A stretch of DNA of 6,288 nucleotides from Chloroflexota bacterium (GTDB lineage Bacteria; Chloroflexota; Limnocylindria; Limnocylindrales; CSP1-4), in the NCBI GenBank assembly GCA_017882025.1, contig JADGQG010000115.1, positions 1 through 6,288 on the forward strand, in the 5' to 3' direction. The notes under the pieces are model-generated. The model worked only from the letters and a program-made list of their open reading frames with translations. It did not search any database and had not been told where the DNA came from. Below are positions 4,258 to 6,288 of the stretch, one piece after another; within the stretch, counting starts at the first letter, position 1, and each line of letters starts with the position of its first letter. The position numbers and the translations under genes were made by a program.

Positions 4258-6288
4258 ATGTTCGCACCCGTCACCAGCAAGCCCGACCTCGTTGCCCAGG
4301 AGCACGAGATCCTCGCCCTCTGGCGCGAGCGCCGAACGTTCGCTCGCCTGCGCGCCCAGAACGCGGGCGGGCCGCGCTGGAGCTTCCTCGACGGGCCGAT
4401 CACGGCCAACAACCCGATGGGCGTGCACCACGCCTGGGGTCGAATGTACAAGGATGTCTTCCAGCGCTTCCACGCCATGCGCGGCGAGGACCAGCGCTGG
4501 CAGAACGGCTTCGACTGCCAGGGCCTCTGGGTGGAGGTCAACGTGGAGCGCGACCTGGGCTTCACCTCGAAGCGCGACATCGAGGAGCACGGGATCGCCG
4601 AGTTCGTGCGTCTCTGCAAGCAGCGCGTGCTCACGTTCGCGGCGCGCCAGACAGAGCAGTCGATCCGGCTGGGCTACTGGATGGACTGGAACGACCCGGA
4701 CGAGCTGCGCCGCCTGCGCGACCTGCTGGGCACCGATCCGGCCGCCCGGGCCACGCTGGATGGGCCCCGTGGGCCCGTCACGGACGGGGTGGAGATGCTC
4801 GTGGGCCGGCTGGGGATGCCGGAGCTCGGCGGCTCGTATTTCACGTTCAGCAACGAGAACAACGACCTGATCTGGGGGTTCCTTGCCGAGTGCCACCGGC
4901 GCGGCTGGCTCTACAAGGGCCACGACACGATGCCGTGGTGTGCCCGCTGTGGAACCGGGATCAGCCAGCACGAGATGACCGAGGGATACGCCGACCGCAC
5001 GGACCCCGGCCTGACCGTGCGTTTCCCGTTGCTGGACCGGCCCGGCGAGGCGCTCCTCGTCTGGACCACGACGCCCTGGACGCTGACGTCCAACGTGGCG
5101 GCCGCCGTTGGTGCCGCGCTGGGATACGTGAAGGTGCGCCAGGGCGAGGGCGTCTTCTGGATGGGCAAGGGGACGCTGAAGCAGGCGCTGGTCGGCCCGT
5201 TCGAGATCCTGGAGGAGCGCCCGGGTTCCGATCTGGTGGGCTGGCGGTATCGCGGCCCATTCGACGAGCTGCCCGCTGTCCGCACGGCCTTCGCGGATCG
5301 GGGCGCCGGCGGCGGGCCGTACGAGCACAGGGTCGTCGCCTGGGACGAGGTCGGCGAGGACGAGGGAACAGGGATCGTCCATGTCGCGCCCGGGTGCGGC
5401 GCCGAGGACTTCGCGCTGGGGAAGGCGCTCGGCCTGCCGATGCTCGCCCCGCTCGACGAAGGCGGGGTCTTCATCGAGGGGTTCGGCTTCCTCGCGGGAC
5501 GCGATGTCCGGGACAGCGCCGAGCCCGTCGTGGAGCACCTGAAGCATCACGGGCTGTTCTACCGGCTGGAGCCGATCGTCCACCGCTACCCGCACTGCTG
5601 GCGCTGCGGCACGCCGCTTGTCTTTCGCCTCGTCGACGAGTGGTTCGTCAGCATGGGGCCGGTCTACGACGTGCCGCGCGACGAGCTCTCGAGGGAGCAG
5701 GTGGACGCCAGCCTCCGGTACCAGATCATGGAGGTCGTGGACAGCATCCGGTGGCTTCCGTCGTTCGGGTACGAACGGGAGCTGGACTGGCTCCTCAACA
5801 TGCACGATTGGATGATCAGCAAGAAGCGCTACTGGGGTCTGGCGCTGCCCATCTACGACTGCGCGGCCTGCGGCAGCTTCGACGTCGTTGGCGGTCGCGA
5901 GGAGCTGGGCGCGCGGGCCGTGGAGGGCTGGGACCAGCTGGAGGGGCACACGGCCCACCGCCCGTACGTGGACGCCGTGAAGATTGCCTGCCGGACCTGT
6001 GGCGCCCCGGTCGCGCGGATCCCGGACGTGGGGAACCCCTGGCTCGACGCCGGGATCGTGCCGTTCTCCACGCTCCACTACCGGGAGGACCCCGCCTACT
6101 GGCAGCAGTGGTTCCCGGCCGATTTCGTGACCGAGAGCTTCCCCGGCCAGTTCCGGAACTGGTTCTACTCGATGCTCGCGATGAGCACGGTCCTTCGTCG
6201 CGAGGCGCCGTTCACGACGATCTTCGGCTACGCGACGCTCTTCGGCGAGGACGGCCGCCCCATGCACAAGAGCTGGGGCAACGCCATC
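4258..6288 (+). CDS. ileS: Isoleucyl-type class I aminoacyl-tRNA ligase with atypical signatures (partial, 3' end outside window)
   Basis: 677 residues without a stop to the window edge; the anticodon-binding C-terminus is missing. Predicted role: ATP-dependent charging of tRNA, most likely with isoleucine. Visible parts: N-terminal catalytic half with ITANNPMGVHHAWG (48-61) where HIGH should be; NGFDCQGLWVE (83-93); LGYWMDWNDP (138-147); an insertion of about 45 residues at 148-192; CP1 editing domain with WTTTPWTL (269-276) and GTGIVHVAPGCGAEDF (370-385, Asp384 matching the editing aspartate); CxxC pairs at 228/231, 447/450, 535/538 and 578/581, probably zinc knuckles; DEWFVSM (460-466); DWMISKKRYWG (517-527); NPWLDAG (593-599); and PMHKSWGN (668-675) at the KMSKS position. 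Overall order matches IleRS and the related Val/Leu enzymes, with IleRS closest. HIGH and KMSKS both deviate, so amino acid specificity is less certain than class. The gene is divergent from the LCP gene. Confidence 0.85.
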   Translation, partial: MFAPVTSKPDLVAQEHEILALWRERRTFARLRAQNAGGPRWSFLDGPITANNPMGVHHAWGRMYKDVFQRFHAMRGEDQRWQNGFDCQGLWVEVNVERDLGFTSKRDIEEHGIAEFVRLCKQRVLTFAARQTEQSIRLGYWMDWNDPDELRRLRDLLGTDPAARATLDGPRGPVTDGVEMLVGRLGMPELGGSYFTFSNENNDLIWGFLAECHRRGWLYKGHDTMPWCARCGTGISQHEMTEGYADRTDPGLTVRFPLLDRPGEALLVWTTTPWTLTSNVAAAVGAALGYVKVRQGEGVFWMGKGTLKQALVGPFEILEERPGSDLVGWRYRGPFDELPAVRTAFADRGAGGGPYEHRVVAWDEVGEDEGTGIVHVAPGCGAEDFALGKALGLPMLAPLDEGGVFIEGFGFLAGRDVRDSAEPVVEHLKHHGLFYRLEPIVHRYPHCWRCGTPLVFRLVDEWFVSMGPVYDVPRDELSREQVDASLRYQIMEVVDSIRWLPSFGYERELDWLLNMHDWMISKKRYWGLALPIYDCAACGSFDVVGGREELGARAVEGWDQLEGHTAHRPYVDAVKIACRTCGAPVARIPDVGNPWLDAGIVPFSTLHYREDPAYWQQWFPADFVTESFPGQFRNWFYSMLAMSTVLRREAPFTTIFGYATLFGEDGRPMHKSWGNAI

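Noticed and set aside
4137..4634. A longer start for the LCP gene, extending its frame to 4634
   Set aside because: The extra 166 residues are antisense to the tRNA ligase and its leader and show no membrane or LCP character. The ATG at 4136 precedes a plausible hydrophobic N-terminus and has a -10 at leaderless distance.
3469..6267. A 932-codon open frame on the minus strand, antisense to the tRNA ligase and overlapping the LCP gene in another frame
   Set aside because: Its product is rich in Arg, Ala, His, Asp, Glu and Pro with no domain pattern, as expected for the reverse of a GC-rich gene. The plus-strand frame carries clear synthetase motifs throughout.

Overview
The window is very GC-rich DNA with dense, ordinary bacterial coding on both strands. 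It holds five protein genes, two of them cut by the window edges. I see no tRNA, rRNA, CRISPR array, insertion sequence or prophage signature. The host is a high-GC bacterium. Two traits would fit a Chloroflexota-like lineage: an LCP protein with a multi-pass N-terminus, and a divergent isoleucine-type class I tRNA ligase. This placement is inference from gene character only and is weak; no phylogenetic marker was compared.

Left block (1-1224, + strand): the last 57 residues of a small membrane protein resembling DUF1634 are followed after 3 nt by a complete CaCA-family cation antiporter. The two are probably one transcript. Middle block (1225-2320, + strand): a 109-nt spacer carries a good -10 hexamer, a 7-bp direct repeat flanking it, two inverted repeats and a clear Shine-Dalgarno. 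It leads into ilvE, a branched-chain aminotransferase with all expected PLP residues.

ilvE converges on a minus-strand gene (2352-4136) for a LytR-CpsA-Psr cell-envelope phosphotransferase with a C-terminal LytR_C domain and an unusual multi-pass N-terminus. The two stop codons lie inside the arms of one inverted repeat, a candidate shared terminator.

Right block: a 121-nt divergent spacer (4137-4257) separates the LCP gene from an isoleucyl-type class I tRNA ligase that runs off the right edge (677 residues present). One short AT-rich patch in the spacer reads as a -10 element on both strands, and on the minus side it sits where a leaderless LCP mRNA would be expected. The tRNA ligase keeps its editing-domain and zinc motifs, but its class I active-site signatures (HIGH, the DQxRGWF region, KMSKS) are all non-canonical. 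That is the most notable observation here.

Functionally, ilvE makes branched-chain amino acids and the ligase probably charges isoleucine, with envelope and ion-transport genes around them. I found no evidence of a new multi-gene system; the interest lies in protein variants and regulatory spacers.
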